Origin: CAZRHR01 sp964578885
GTDB lineage: Bacteria > Bacteroidota > Bacteroidia > CAIKAF01
Assembly: GCA_964578885.1 (NCBI GenBank)
Contig: CAZOEO010000008.1
Coordinates: forward strand, 1 to 64,000
Length of the DNA stretch: 64,000 nucleotides
Reading direction: 5' to 3'
The translations under genes and the position numbers were made by a program. Shown here piece after piece: positions 25,290-33,353 of this stretch; within the stretch, counting starts at the first letter, position 1; each line of letters begins with the position of its first letter. The notes below the pieces were generated by a model that was not told the DNA's origin, did no database searches, and saw only the letters and a list, made by a program, of their open reading frames with translations.

Positions 25290-25813
25290 CGTGGATGCGG
25301 TGCATGATTGGGGCAGCTTTGTTTTTTTGCTTGCCCCTTGTCAGTCAACGCCGCGCGGCTCCTCCCAAAGGTCATAAACCGCAAATGGCCACGCTATTGT
25401 CTGCCCTGGCTCCCGGCGCAGGACAAATCTATAACCGCAAATATTGGAAAGCTCCCATTGTTTGGGGCGGACTGGGAACCACCGGCTACTTTCTGGTGTC
25501 CAATCACATTGAATTTATTCGCTTCCGGGATGCATTCCGGGAAAGAAACGAGGGTATCAATAATCCTGAATTCAGTTTTTACCAAACCGATGCCCTGCGC
25601 GCCGAACGAGACCTTTTTCAACGAAACCGGGATTTTATGATTATCCTCAGTGCTGGCGTCTATCTGCTCAACGTAATTGATGCCACTGTAGATGGACATC
25701 TGTATCATTTCGATGTATCCGATGATTTAAGTTTTCGATGGGAGCCTTATTATCAGCCGAATGCATTCGTTGGTCATACCGCCGGACTCCGACTTACTTT
25801 ACAATTTCACTGA
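25286..25813 (+). CDS. DUF5683 domain protein
   Basis: A 175-residue membrane-associated protein with a signal peptide (about 1-20). The family core ATLLSALAPGAGQIYNRKYWKAPIVWGGLG (about 35-65) is followed by a hydrophilic segment and a second hydrophobic helix DFMIILSAGVYLLNVIDATVDGHLYHFDVSDDL. DUF5683 genes sit between parB and dapB across many Bacteroidota; function unknown. Its ATG overlaps the parB stop (ATGA), so it is translationally coupled. Confidence 0.9.
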   Translation: MTWMRCMIGAALFFCLPLVSQRRAAPPKGHKPQMATLLSALAPGAGQIYNRKYWKAPIVWGGLGTTGYFLVSNHIEFIRFRDAFRERNEGINNPEFSFYQTDALRAERDLFQRNRDFMIILSAGVYLLNVIDATVDGHLYHFDVSDDLSFRWEPYYQPNAFVGHTAGLRLTLQFH

Positions 25814-25816
25814 CGC

Positions 25817-26530
25817 ATGATGAAAATCGCTTTACTTGGGTATGGAAAAATGGGCCGCATGGTGCACCAACTCGCCACCGAAGCCGGGGACGAGGTGCTG
25901 TTTTGTCTCGACCAGAGTCCCACTGCTACCGATTTCACCGCTTTTTCGGAAATGGGCGTAGAGGTCATCATCGATTTTACACAACCAGATGTGGCGGCCC
26001 AACATGTGGCCCGGGCCATTGAAAACCAATTTCCGTTGGTGGTCGGAACCACCGGTTGGTACCATGAAGCACCCCGACTTCAATTGATGTGTGAGGAGAA
26101 AAAGGGTAAAATCATGGTGGGTACCAATTTTAGCCCGGGCGTGAATTTACTGTTTGCCTTCAATCGCCATTTGGCGCAATGGTTTTCCAAATTTCCGGAG
26201 TACGTACCCTCCATTCACGAGATTCATCATCTGCAGAAACTGGATCAGCCCAGCGGCACGGCGCTCACGTTGGCGCAAGGTCTGAGTGCTGTCGCTTTTC
26301 CGGACCATATTGTTCCGCCTTTTCCTTTTCCGGTGACTTCCGAACGCGTGGGAGAAGTTCCCGGTACGCATACCATCACCTGGAAAGGTCCTCATGATGC
26401 GCTGCATTTAACGCACGAAGCTTTTAATCGAACAGGTTTCGCTTCCGGCGCACTCACCGCTGCCCGCTGGCTTTTAAACCAACCCAAAGGATGGTATAGG
26501 GTAGAAGACATGTATGCTTTCGACAAATGA
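25817..26530 (+). CDS. dapB: 4-hydroxy-tetrahydrodipicolinate reductase
   Basis: A 237-residue enzyme of the diaminopimelate/lysine pathway. Seen: Rossmann start MKIALLGYGKMGRMV, VIIDFTQPDVAAQHV, VVGTTGWY, the active-site IHEIHHLQKLDQPSGTALTLA (His pair and Lys, about 133-153), and REGEVPGTH-like RVGEVPGTHTITW. The length is the short Bacteroidota form. ATG 25817 (MMKIAL) or 25820 are equivalent. It supplies meso-DAP for peptidoglycan. Confidence 0.96.
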   Translation: MMKIALLGYGKMGRMVHQLATEAGDEVLFCLDQSPTATDFTAFSEMGVEVIIDFTQPDVAAQHVARAIENQFPLVVGTTGWYHEAPRLQLMCEEKKGKIMVGTNFSPGVNLLFAFNRHLAQWFSKFPEYVPSIHEIHHLQKLDQPSGTALTLAQGLSAVAFPDHIVPPFPFPVTSERVGEVPGTHTITWKGPHDALHLTHEAFNRTGFASGALTAARWLLNQPKGWYRVEDMYAFDK

Positions 26531-26730
26531 AGGATTCGAAAAAAATAGATTTTCAAAAGTTCAGGAAACGCGAAAAAGCAGGATGGGGAAACCTGATTCG
26601 CACCTTCATTTATCTTGTGGGTGTCGGCATCATCGTTTTCCTGATTGTCCATCGACTCCAGAAATGGTTTCCTCAGGATTTGCCTTCTCAAAATCCTCCG
26701 GCCACGAACGAAATGCCTAAGGCTGAATAG
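26527..26730 (+). CDS. Small single-pass membrane protein
   Basis: A 67-residue protein: basic N-terminus (KIDFQKFRKREKAGWGNLIR), one membrane helix (about 25-43, TFIYLVGVGIIVFLIVHRL), then a short proline-rich tail. The ATG overlaps the dapB stop (ATGA), which argues that it is real. In related genomes the signal peptidase gene lepB often follows dapB; here this small protein takes that position. No family recognised. Its 3' end overlaps the convergent lipoprotein gene by 14 bases. Confidence 0.75.
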   Translation: MKDSKKIDFQKFRKREKAGWGNLIRTFIYLVGVGIIVFLIVHRLQKWFPQDLPSQNPPATNEMPKAE

Positions 26731-27454
26731 TAAAGTTCAGACTATCCGCTGTTTGATTTCCGTACATGTCCTGCAATAACCACCAAAGTCTTCCTTCGCC
26801 TTCCAGAGAAGTCAATGGGAATTTTCTAACGATGGTATCGTTGGGCCATGGCACATCTTGCTGAAAACGAGTTTGATTGTTTGTTTTCACCCGAAATCTA
26901 AGCCATCTGATGGGGGCTTTTGCCCCAAAAGCATTCACATCATTCACCAAAAGGGAAAACGCAAGCGAATCGGATGCATTTACCACATTGGGTGGTGCTT
27001 GTATCCAGGAGCTTGTGGCTGGAATGGTATCTTCAGGATAGCGAAGTTGAATGAAAATGGTGTCGGAACCTGTTCTGCCGGCCATGTTCAAGGCGGTTAA
27101 AATCATTCTGTAGGTGCCGGGAGCAAGTGGAGAAGAAAAAGTAAGTCCTGCAGTAAAGGTTCCTTCAAACGATCCGAAAGGCGAAATGTAAAGGGCGCCT
27201 TGTTTCGAAAAAACAAAACCCATGGCCGTCGAATCTGGAATAAGTCCTTGACCAGCCTGGTGTTTGGCATCCAGTTTAAACTGTTTCCAAGGGGTTTCTC
27301 CGGTTTGCACGGTTCCCCAAAGACTATCTCCAATCCATAACGAACCCGGCCAATTTCCTTGAAAATGCGCTTCTGGTAAGTCCGGTGTTTGGGTACAACT
27401 TGCCAAAAGCAGTCCAAGTAAGCCGGGGAAAAAATATCTTCGTATGGATTTCAA
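26717..27454 (-). CDS. Lipoprotein of the TonB-receptor operon
   Basis: A 245-residue lipoprotein. The start is set as TTG at 27454, 4 bases after the stop of the previous gene: it yields MKSIRRYFFPGLLGLLLASC, a basic n-region, hydrophobic core and LASC lipobox. The longer ATG frame from 27508 would put the signal sequence in the middle and overlap the upstream gene by 50 bases. The rest is beta-rich with an Ig-like pattern (PLAPGTYRMILTALNMAGRTGSDTIFI; SLAFSLLVNDVNAFG). No family recognised. Third gene of the TonB receptor/DUF4625/lipoprotein operon; likely helps recognise or hold the receptor's ligand. Confidence 0.78.
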   Translation of the reverse strand: MKSIRRYFFPGLLGLLLASCTQTPDLPEAHFQGNWPGSLWIGDSLWGTVQTGETPWKQFKLDAKHQAGQGLIPDSTAMGFVFSKQGALYISPFGSFEGTFTAGLTFSSPLAPGTYRMILTALNMAGRTGSDTIFIQLRYPEDTIPATSSWIQAPPNVVNASDSLAFSLLVNDVNAFGAKAPIRWLRFRVKTNNQTRFQQDVPWPNDTIVRKFPLTSLEGEGRLWWLLQDMYGNQTADSLNFTIQP

Positions 27455-27458
27455 ACGC

Positions 27459-28241
27459 TTAGTTTTTGGTGACGTTTCTTTCCCAATATGTTTGATTTCC
27501 AGTCTCATCTACTACTTCTATCCGCAATTTGTAAGCACCTGTGGCAATGCCATTGGATACATTAAAATTTCTGGAAAAAATTCCGGTGGAAGGTTCGTAA
27601 GCACCGTTGAAATTGGTGCTTTCTAAAAAGGTACCGAGGGTGGTGAGTTGGGCTGGATTATCGGTTCTCACCAACCGGACAAAAATGGCGCCGATGGCTC
27701 CAGGTGCACCTGATGAAGTGACATCCGAAATTTGTCCTTCAACCAGCAAGGAGTTTGTGAAATTGGCATTGTCTGCCGGCGAAGAAAAATTCACGGTGGG
27801 TTTTATCGTATCCTGTGCATCATAGATGTAAAAGATACGGGTAAAACGTCCTTCGTTGCCGGAAACATCAAGGGCAAAAGCAGTTAAATGGTATTCTCCG
27901 GTCCGGACGTTTGTTGGAACCACCAAATTCTGCTGAATACTTTGGGCACTTCCTCCCAGATTGCCCACAATGATGGTATCCCAGCCCAAACTGAGTCCTG
28001 CGGGTTTTCCATGGCTATGACCATCGAAATTGGAATGAATGTCCAATTTATACTGTCTTAAAATGTCATTATCTGTATAGGAAACCGAAATATTTAAAGG
28101 CGAACCTGTGGCCAATCGCACATTTTCCTGTGGAGAGGTGATGGTGACCTGAGGCGGCATGGTATCATTTGAACAACCCACCAGAAATAGGGTGGCCATC
28201 GAAAAACTGAAAAAGAAGCGGGCTTGAAAATGGGGTAGCAT
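27459..28241 (-). CDS. DUF4625-type lipoprotein
   Basis: A 260-residue lipoprotein (signal MLPHFQARFFFSFSMATLFLVGC; lipid Cys at about 23). It has two Ig-like beta domains beginning PPQVTITSPQENVRLATGSPLNISVSYTDN and KPTVNFSSPADNANF. The first contains YKLDIHSNFDGHSHGKP, a His/Asp cluster typical of DUF4625 and suggestive of metal binding. DUF4625 proteins frequently sit beside TonB-dependent receptors. It lies 6 bases downstream of the receptor gene and 4 bases upstream of the next lipoprotein start. Confidence 0.8.
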   Translation of the reverse strand: MLPHFQARFFFSFSMATLFLVGCSNDTMPPQVTITSPQENVRLATGSPLNISVSYTDNDILRQYKLDIHSNFDGHSHGKPAGLSLGWDTIIVGNLGGSAQSIQQNLVVPTNVRTGEYHLTAFALDVSGNEGRFTRIFYIYDAQDTIKPTVNFSSPADNANFTNSLLVEGQISDVTSSGAPGAIGAIFVRLVRTDNPAQLTTLGTFLESTNFNGAYEPSTGIFSRNFNVSNGIATGAYKLRIEVVDETGNQTYWERNVTKN

Positions 28242-28247
28242 AAGTGG

Positions 28248-30647
28248 TTAATTTAAAGATGGAACACTGGTCTTTTTCGGATAATGGCCATGTAAACGAA
28301 ACACGGCGGTTAGATTTATGTTTCTGCCGGGTTCCGGAATATTCAGTAACCGATATCTGTTTACATGCACAAAATAAGGCGTATTTAGCAGATTTTGCAA
28401 TTCGGCTGTTAGGTCCAGCGACCAGCCTTTTCCCTCGAATGTGATTCCTGTACTAAGGCCAGCAATTACATAACCCGGTGTGGTTCTTTCATTTCGCGCT
28501 GTAAACATTTGTGGCGCTGCCATTCGTGAAAAAAGACGGATAAAAGGATGCTGAAGATGTTTATGCAGTTTATGTGGATGCCACTCGATTTCCACGCCGC
28601 CGGCGGCCGGAGGAATAAAGGGTAGGGGATAGCCATCATCGAAATTGTAGGTAGCCACATATTCTCCCCAGATTTTACCCTGAAAATCTTCTGTAAAATG
28701 ATAATCTAATACGGCTTCTAAGCCCGTTTGCAAAGTGGTGGCCTGCGTGTATTGGTACAATTGTCCCGCCTCCGGCAATGGTGAAAAAGTGCCGGTGGGC
28801 TGTAAAAAAATGAATCGGTCGAAAAAATACACGAAAGGGGCCACCGAAAAACTCCAGTTGCGCCGGTGGTGGTCGTACACCATGTCAAGGTGAAATCCTC
28901 TTTCGGGCAAAAGGTTAGAATCTCCTTTTTCATGGCGAAAAGTTCCATGATGTACACCATTGGCGGCCAATTCCGGTATGGTGGGCAAACGAAAACTACT
29001 GGCCAGATTCCATCGCAAAAGACTACGTTCAGAATACTGGTAGGTCAGACCTGCCGACGCAGACCAATTCACATAGGTTTTTCCAAATCCCTGTGTTTGG
29101 ATTACCGTGTCGATGGCCGAACCCGAGATGTCGTAACGAATTTGCTCAAACCTCGAGACCCTTTGCTGCGCAGCATCTATTCGAACACCCGCCATTGCCT
29201 GCACCTTTTTTCCCAAAGATTTTTTTCCCATGAGCCAAAGGCCTTGTTGCCACGCCTGGTAATTGGGAAGCAGATACGCGAATCCCGCTACCCGATTGTC
29301 TTGTACTTGACCGTTGCTCCCAATAATCCATTGTATTTGTTCCGGTTTTCCAAAATGATAACGTACGTTCCAGCTTAGGGTATGTAATTGAAAATCATGT
29401 TCGGTGGTGGTGGGTTCTTTCGGGAAAAAACCTCCGTGAGCAGATGGAAAGGAAAGTTCCCTTCGTTTGTTCCATTGCCAGCCAAAATCGGCTTCCAGCC
29501 ATCCTTTCCCCAACCGCAGATTGGTGTTCCAGATGATTTTGTGGTGACGAATGACCTGGGACGGGAAATCGATGTTTCGAGCGTCTCCATCCAGGGCAAG
29601 ATTGTAGGCTGTGGGTAAGCCATAGGCGCCTGCGAAGAAACCGGCTTGCTGATTCACCGTACTAAAAGTGAGCATGGTAAATCCCTCCTTAAACATATAG
29701 CCAATGGTGGCAGAAGCGTTTTGTTCCCGGCCGGCCGTGTTTTTTAACCTTCGGTTGAGGATGGCCAGTCGGTATCCATTATAATCAAAACTATCTGTGG
29801 GCACCCGGTAATCTGAAAAACTTTGCTGAGACAATCTTGCACGAATGAGCCAGCGTCCGATGCGGGTTTTTACTCCTGCAGATTGGGCCGCCAGGTCATT
29901 CACAGACCGATAAGCCGTTAATGCTTCTACGGAAAAACTGTTGGGTGGCGGAATTTCCGGAATTCTAATACCAATAACACCTCCCACGGCGTCTGAGCCA
30001 TAAATCAATGCAGAAGGTCCTTTTATAACTTCAGCACGTTCAATATCAAACTGATCCATTTCGAGCCCATGATCCCATCCCCATTGTTGGCCTTCTTGCC
30101 GAATGCCTTTATCTACCACGGCCACCCGATTGAATCCAAAACCGCGGATAATGGGTTTGGCAATACCTGTTCCAGTGTTTATCACATTCACACCGGGTAA
30201 GTCATCAATTTGATTAAGAAATGTTTGGCCTCCGTGTTTTCGCAGATAATCCGGATCGATTAACTCAATTTTGAGGGTAGATTCACTTTCTCGGATTTTG
30301 AGTAAACTTTCTTCCAGGGTAAATTCCTGAATGTGGTGAATGGAAGGCTGCAAAATCAGTGTATCCGCGGGCATTCCGCAGCGGAAAAAGACCGTTTTCG
30401 CTTCTTGCTTGTATTGCTCTCCGAAAATATGCAGATGATAGGTGCCGGCTTTGAAATTAGTAAGGGTAATTCTTCCTTTTTCATCGGCTTTAAAGTAGGC
30501 ATGTGTTTCATGAACATGCACATAAACCTCACCCCGGGGTGGTCCATTGGGCGTTTGTATCCAAAGGGTATATGCACATTCCTTAGCCTGTGCACCAAGC
30601 CAATTGGACCATAAAATACCGACTAACAACCCAATCCAAGTCTTCAT
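28248..30647 (-). CDS. TonB-dependent receptor, probably for a metal
   Basis: A 799-residue outer-membrane channel. After a signal peptide (to about GAQA), residues about 22-105 form a carboxypeptidase-regulatory-like domain with HVHETHAYFKAD. The plug follows (about 125-240): LRKHGGQTFLNQIDDLPGVNV, PIIRGFGFNRVAVVDKGIRQEGQQWGWDHG, IERAEVIKGPSALIYGSDAVGGVI. The rest is a 22-strand barrel ending LLNIPEPGRNINLTAVFRL. The WDHG segment and the overall type resemble ZnuD-like or copper receptors. Expression is probably controlled by a Fur-family repressor at the palindrome overlapping its promoter; the two downstream lipoproteins are likely co-expressed helpers. Zinc or copper is my preferred substrate, an inference. 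Confidence 0.93.
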   Translation of the reverse strand: MKTWIGLLVGILWSNWLGAQAKECAYTLWIQTPNGPPRGEVYVHVHETHAYFKADEKGRITLTNFKAGTYHLHIFGEQYKQEAKTVFFRCGMPADTLILQPSIHHIQEFTLEESLLKIRESESTLKIELIDPDYLRKHGGQTFLNQIDDLPGVNVINTGTGIAKPIIRGFGFNRVAVVDKGIRQEGQQWGWDHGLEMDQFDIERAEVIKGPSALIYGSDAVGGVIGIRIPEIPPPNSFSVEALTAYRSVNDLAAQSAGVKTRIGRWLIRARLSQQSFSDYRVPTDSFDYNGYRLAILNRRLKNTAGREQNASATIGYMFKEGFTMLTFSTVNQQAGFFAGAYGLPTAYNLALDGDARNIDFPSQVIRHHKIIWNTNLRLGKGWLEADFGWQWNKRRELSFPSAHGGFFPKEPTTTEHDFQLHTLSWNVRYHFGKPEQIQWIIGSNGQVQDNRVAGFAYLLPNYQAWQQGLWLMGKKSLGKKVQAMAGVRIDAAQQRVSRFEQIRYDISGSAIDTVIQTQGFGKTYVNWSASAGLTYQYSERSLLRWNLASSFRLPTIPELAANGVHHGTFRHEKGDSNLLPERGFHLDMVYDHHRRNWSFSVAPFVYFFDRFIFLQPTGTFSPLPEAGQLYQYTQATTLQTGLEAVLDYHFTEDFQGKIWGEYVATYNFDDGYPLPFIPPAAGGVEIEWHPHKLHKHLQHPFIRLFSRMAAPQMFTARNERTTPGYVIAGLSTGITFEGKGWSLDLTAELQNLLNTPYFVHVNRYRLLNIPEPGRNINLTAVFRLHGHYPKKTSVPSLN

Positions 30648-30654
30648 TGCAACA

Positions 30655-30685
30655 CAAAGTTACAATGATTGCAACTAACTTGCAA
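30655..30685 (-). promoter_or_regulatory. Promoter overlapped by a Fur/Zur-type palindrome
   Basis: Minus strand: TTG (30685-30683), 20 bases, TAACTTTG (30662-30655), a consensus promoter. Across it at 30659-30675 is a 7-1-7-like palindrome, GTTACAATGATTGCAAC on the plus strand, with 7 of 8 base pairs matched. Its ATTGCAAC half is repeated at 30646-30653. A bound Fur-family protein would block RNA polymerase. Confidence 0.65.
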
Positions 30686-30692
30686 AAAGAGG

Positions 30693-30713
30693 CAGGTAAA
30701 TAAGTTTTACCTG
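30693..30713 (-). terminator. Terminator after the GIN-domain gene
   Basis: Perfect 8-base stem CAGGTAAA / TTTACCTG with a 5-base loop, followed on the minus strand by CCTCTTTTTG. Confidence 0.75.
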
Positions 30714-30716
30714 TGA

Positions 30717-31409
30717 TTATTCGCTTGGCGGAAGTGGGTCATATTTTACGACACCGCCCGTACTTTCCCGAATACTGCGGTCATCAATCATGGTACGAAA
30801 GAATACTTTACCTCCGGAATTGGCCCTGGCATCTAACTTTTTCCTGGCATCTACCCAGATTTTTCCACCTGAGGTTGCGTTCGGCGCCGCAATTTGAGTT
30901 ACCAGCTGATCCGCATATATTTTTCCCCCAGACGCTGCATCGGCAATGAGTTGTTCAGCTTTTCCACTCACATGAATCTTAGAGCCTTGACCAACGCTGG
31001 CCTGAACAATATTGGCCGAGGCTTTAATGGAAATGACACCACCCGTTTTGGCTTCGAGTTCCAATTTGTTGGCTTCTACCGGTGCATCGCTTCTGACTTC
31101 TCCACCTAAAATCGCTTTAATACTATGAAGCTGCTGATAATACAATTTTACCGTAATTCTCTGGTCGCGCAACATACCCGTAGCCGTAATCCGTAATGTA
31201 TTATCGGACCATTCGGTTTTTAAACGGTCTGGCGTGGCGTTGACATATTCGGCTTCCAGTTTCGGCGTTTTTCCCGGAACCAGGATGACCACCACTTTAT
31301 CTCCAACAGACAGCATGGTAAAGGCCGGTAATTCTCTTGTTTCAGTGGTTTGGGCAGAAAGAAAGCCCATCAATACAAATGTGCTTAACAGGGAGGATAA
31401 AATTTTCAT
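30717..31409 (-). CDS. GIN domain (DUF2807) secreted protein
   Basis: A 230-residue protein with a signal peptide (to about FLSAQ). The body is a right-handed beta-helix-like repeat: short strands with the pattern SIKAILGGEVRSD, ANKLELEAKTGGVISIKAS, VQASVGQGSKIHVSG, IADAASGGKIYADQL, ATSGGKIWVDA. This regular GG spacing is the putative auto-transporter adhesin head-GIN domain of Bacteroidota. Function is not established; a cell-surface or periplasmic structural role is usual. Single gene with its own terminator. Confidence 0.88.
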   Translation of the reverse strand: MKILSSLLSTFVLMGFLSAQTTETRELPAFTMLSVGDKVVVILVPGKTPKLEAEYVNATPDRLKTEWSDNTLRITATGMLRDQRITVKLYYQQLHSIKAILGGEVRSDAPVEANKLELEAKTGGVISIKASANIVQASVGQGSKIHVSGKAEQLIADAASGGKIYADQLVTQIAAPNATSGGKIWVDARKKLDARANSGGKVFFRTMIDDRSIRESTGGVVKYDPLPPSE

Positions 31410-31480
31410 GGGTGTGTGGTGTTGGAAACAAAATTCTCCATTTTTTTGAACTAAGCCAAAAAAGGTGTCAACTTTGTGAC

Positions 31481-31942
31481 ATGGGAAATCGACATACCAC
31501 CACCATCTGGATTTTTCTGGGATTAGGTGCTTTTTTTGTAATTCTACCCTTGTTTTATGTGATCGTGATGGGCGTGGGTTCGGCCATTGGTATTTGGAAT
31601 GAAAGCCAGCAGCGCGAGAAACCGGGTATGTTTCCTTTGACCTCCTCTTATTTTTTGCAGGAAGAGGTTACTGGTTATACTTTGTATCTTCAAATGCCCC
31701 TTTTTCCCGACAAACCAGTCTGGACGGAAGGTATCGACAGTCTTTGGGTCAGGGAAGAAGGTTTGGCATTGGCCAATCAATCCCGTTATTTCCTGGCTTT
31801 ACCACAAGGCAGCTATCAATATTTCGAAAATGCACAGGATTTTTATGCCGCAGCCGCAAAAGCGTATCCTGATTTTTCATTCGGTCCTGCAGCGCAGGTT
31901 TTAGATAGTTTGCAATCTATCCGACTCAGAGAATCACGTTAA
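31481..31942 (+). CDS. Hypothetical single-pass membrane protein
   Basis: A 153-residue protein with one N-terminal membrane segment (about 9-33, IWIFLGLGAFFVILPLFYVIVMGVG) and a soluble C-terminal part (EEVTGYTLYLQMPLFPDKPVW ... AQDFYAAAAKAYPDFSFGP). The ATG at 31481 (MGNRHTTT) is chosen; the frame is open upstream but with atypical composition. No family recognised. Confidence 0.65.
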   Translation: MGNRHTTTIWIFLGLGAFFVILPLFYVIVMGVGSAIGIWNESQQREKPGMFPLTSSYFLQEEVTGYTLYLQMPLFPDKPVWTEGIDSLWVREEGLALANQSRYFLALPQGSYQYFENAQDFYAAAAKAYPDFSFGPAAQVLDSLQSIRLRESR

Positions 31943-31988
31943 CGAAAAAAACTACCTTCAAGTCGGGTTTATCCAACCGTATTAATTT

Positions 31989-31996
31989 TATATTTG
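31989..31996 (+). promoter_or_regulatory. -7 promoter element for metK
   Basis: TATATTTG, 22 bases before the ATG at 32019. The implied leader of about 18 bases leaves no room for a SAM riboswitch. Confidence 0.5.
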
Positions 31997-32018
31997 CCCA
32001 ACATAGCAAATTATTTTC

Positions 32019-33272
32019 ATGGGATATTTATTTACCAGCGAGTCAGTAAGCGAAGGGCATCCTGACAAAATCGCAGACCAAATTTCAGATGCAATCATTG
32101 ACCAATTTCTGGCCTTTGACCCTCAAAGTAAAGTAGCATGCGAAACTTTGGTAACTACCGGACAGGTTATTTTGGCAGGAGAGGTGACATCTTCAGCTTA
32201 CCTGGATGTGCAAACCATTGCCAGAAACGTCATTAAACGAATTGGTTATACCAAGTCTGAATATATGTTCGAGGCCAATTCCTGTGGTGTACTTTCTGCC
32301 ATTCACGAACAATCTGCCGATATTTTACGTGGCGTAGAACGTGAAGCTCCTGAAAAACAAGGCGCTGGAGACCAGGGAATGATGTTTGGTTATGCTACCA
32401 ACGAAACGGAAAACTACATGCCTTTGGCCCTCGATATGGCACATGCTATTCTACGTGAATTGGCGGCCATGCGTCGGGAAAACAAAGACATTACCTACCT
32501 GCGTCCCGACTCTAAAAGTCAGGTGACCTTAAAGTACAATGATGCCAACCAGCCAGAGGCCATCGATACCATCGTTATCTCTACTCAGCATGATGATTTC
32601 GATTCTGACGACCAAGCCATGTTGGCTCAGATTCGTAAAGATTTGATTGAGAAATTGATGCCCCGTATCCGCGCGCAATACAGCAGATACGCTCATCTTT
32701 TCAACGACAGCATTACCTATCACATTAATCCAACCGGAAAATTTGTGATTGGTGGCCCGCACGGAGATACCGGACTTACCGGACGTAAAATCATCGTAGA
32801 CACCTACGGTGGAAAAGGGGCACACGGTGGTGGTGCGTTTTCCGGAAAAGATCCAAGTAAAGTGGACCGTTCCGCAGCATATGCGACCCGTCACATGGCC
32901 AAAAACATGGTGGCTGCCGGTTTGTGCGACGAAGTATTGGTTCAGGTGTCCTACGCCATTGGTGTGGCCGAGCCCATGAACCTTTTCGTAGATACACGTG
33001 GCACGGCCAAAGTAAACATGACCGATGGAGAAATCGCCGACCATATGCTTCGAATTTTCGACATGACTCCGTACGGCATAGAAACACGCCTTAAACTACG
33101 TAATCCTATTTATGAAGAAACTGCTTCATACGGACACATGGGGCGTGCACCGCAAAAAGTAACCAAAACGTTCACCGGACCAGATGGGCGTTCCATTCAA
33201 AAGGAAGTGGAATTGTTTACCTGGGAAAACCTCGATTACGTGGATCGCATCAAAGCTGCTTTCTCGTTGTAA
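32019..33272 (+). CDS. metK: S-adenosylmethionine synthase
   Basis: A 417-residue enzyme making SAM from methionine and ATP. Seen: TSESVSEGHPDKIADQISDAIID at the start, GEVTSSAYLDV, GAGDQGMMFGYATNE (about 117-131), the catalytic P-loop-like GGPHGDTGLTGRKIIVDTYGG and GGGAFSGKDPSKVDRSAAYA. Length is on the long side because of a short insert near 150-175 (MRRENKDITYLRPDSKSQV). It stands alone, followed by a strong terminator. Confidence 0.98.
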   Translation: MGYLFTSESVSEGHPDKIADQISDAIIDQFLAFDPQSKVACETLVTTGQVILAGEVTSSAYLDVQTIARNVIKRIGYTKSEYMFEANSCGVLSAIHEQSADILRGVEREAPEKQGAGDQGMMFGYATNETENYMPLALDMAHAILRELAAMRRENKDITYLRPDSKSQVTLKYNDANQPEAIDTIVISTQHDDFDSDDQAMLAQIRKDLIEKLMPRIRAQYSRYAHLFNDSITYHINPTGKFVIGGPHGDTGLTGRKIIVDTYGGKGAHGGGAFSGKDPSKVDRSAAYATRHMAKNMVAAGLCDEVLVQVSYAIGVAEPMNLFVDTRGTAKVNMTDGEIADHMLRIFDMTPYGIETRLKLRNPIYEETASYGHMGRAPQKVTKTFTGPDGRSIQKEVELFTWENLDYVDRIKAAFSL

Positions 33273-33292
33273 ACTATTTTTTTCAAAAGACA

Positions 33293-33320
33293 AGGGGGAA
33301 TTGGAAACAATTACCCCCTT
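33293..33320 (+). terminator. Terminator after metK
   Basis: Stem AAGGGGG-AATT paired with AATT-A-CCCCCTT (one bulge), small loop, then TTTT. Confidence 0.8.
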
Positions 33321-33353
33321 TTTCTTGTTCCCTCTACTGTAACGAGAAAAACC

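Noticed and set aside
28866..29378. Plus-strand frame of 170 codons inside the TonB receptor
   Set aside because: Antisense shadow of the receptor's barrel region.
31981..32018. Possible SAM riboswitch before metK
   Set aside because: The promoter element leaves a leader of about 18 bases, too short for any known SAM riboswitch.
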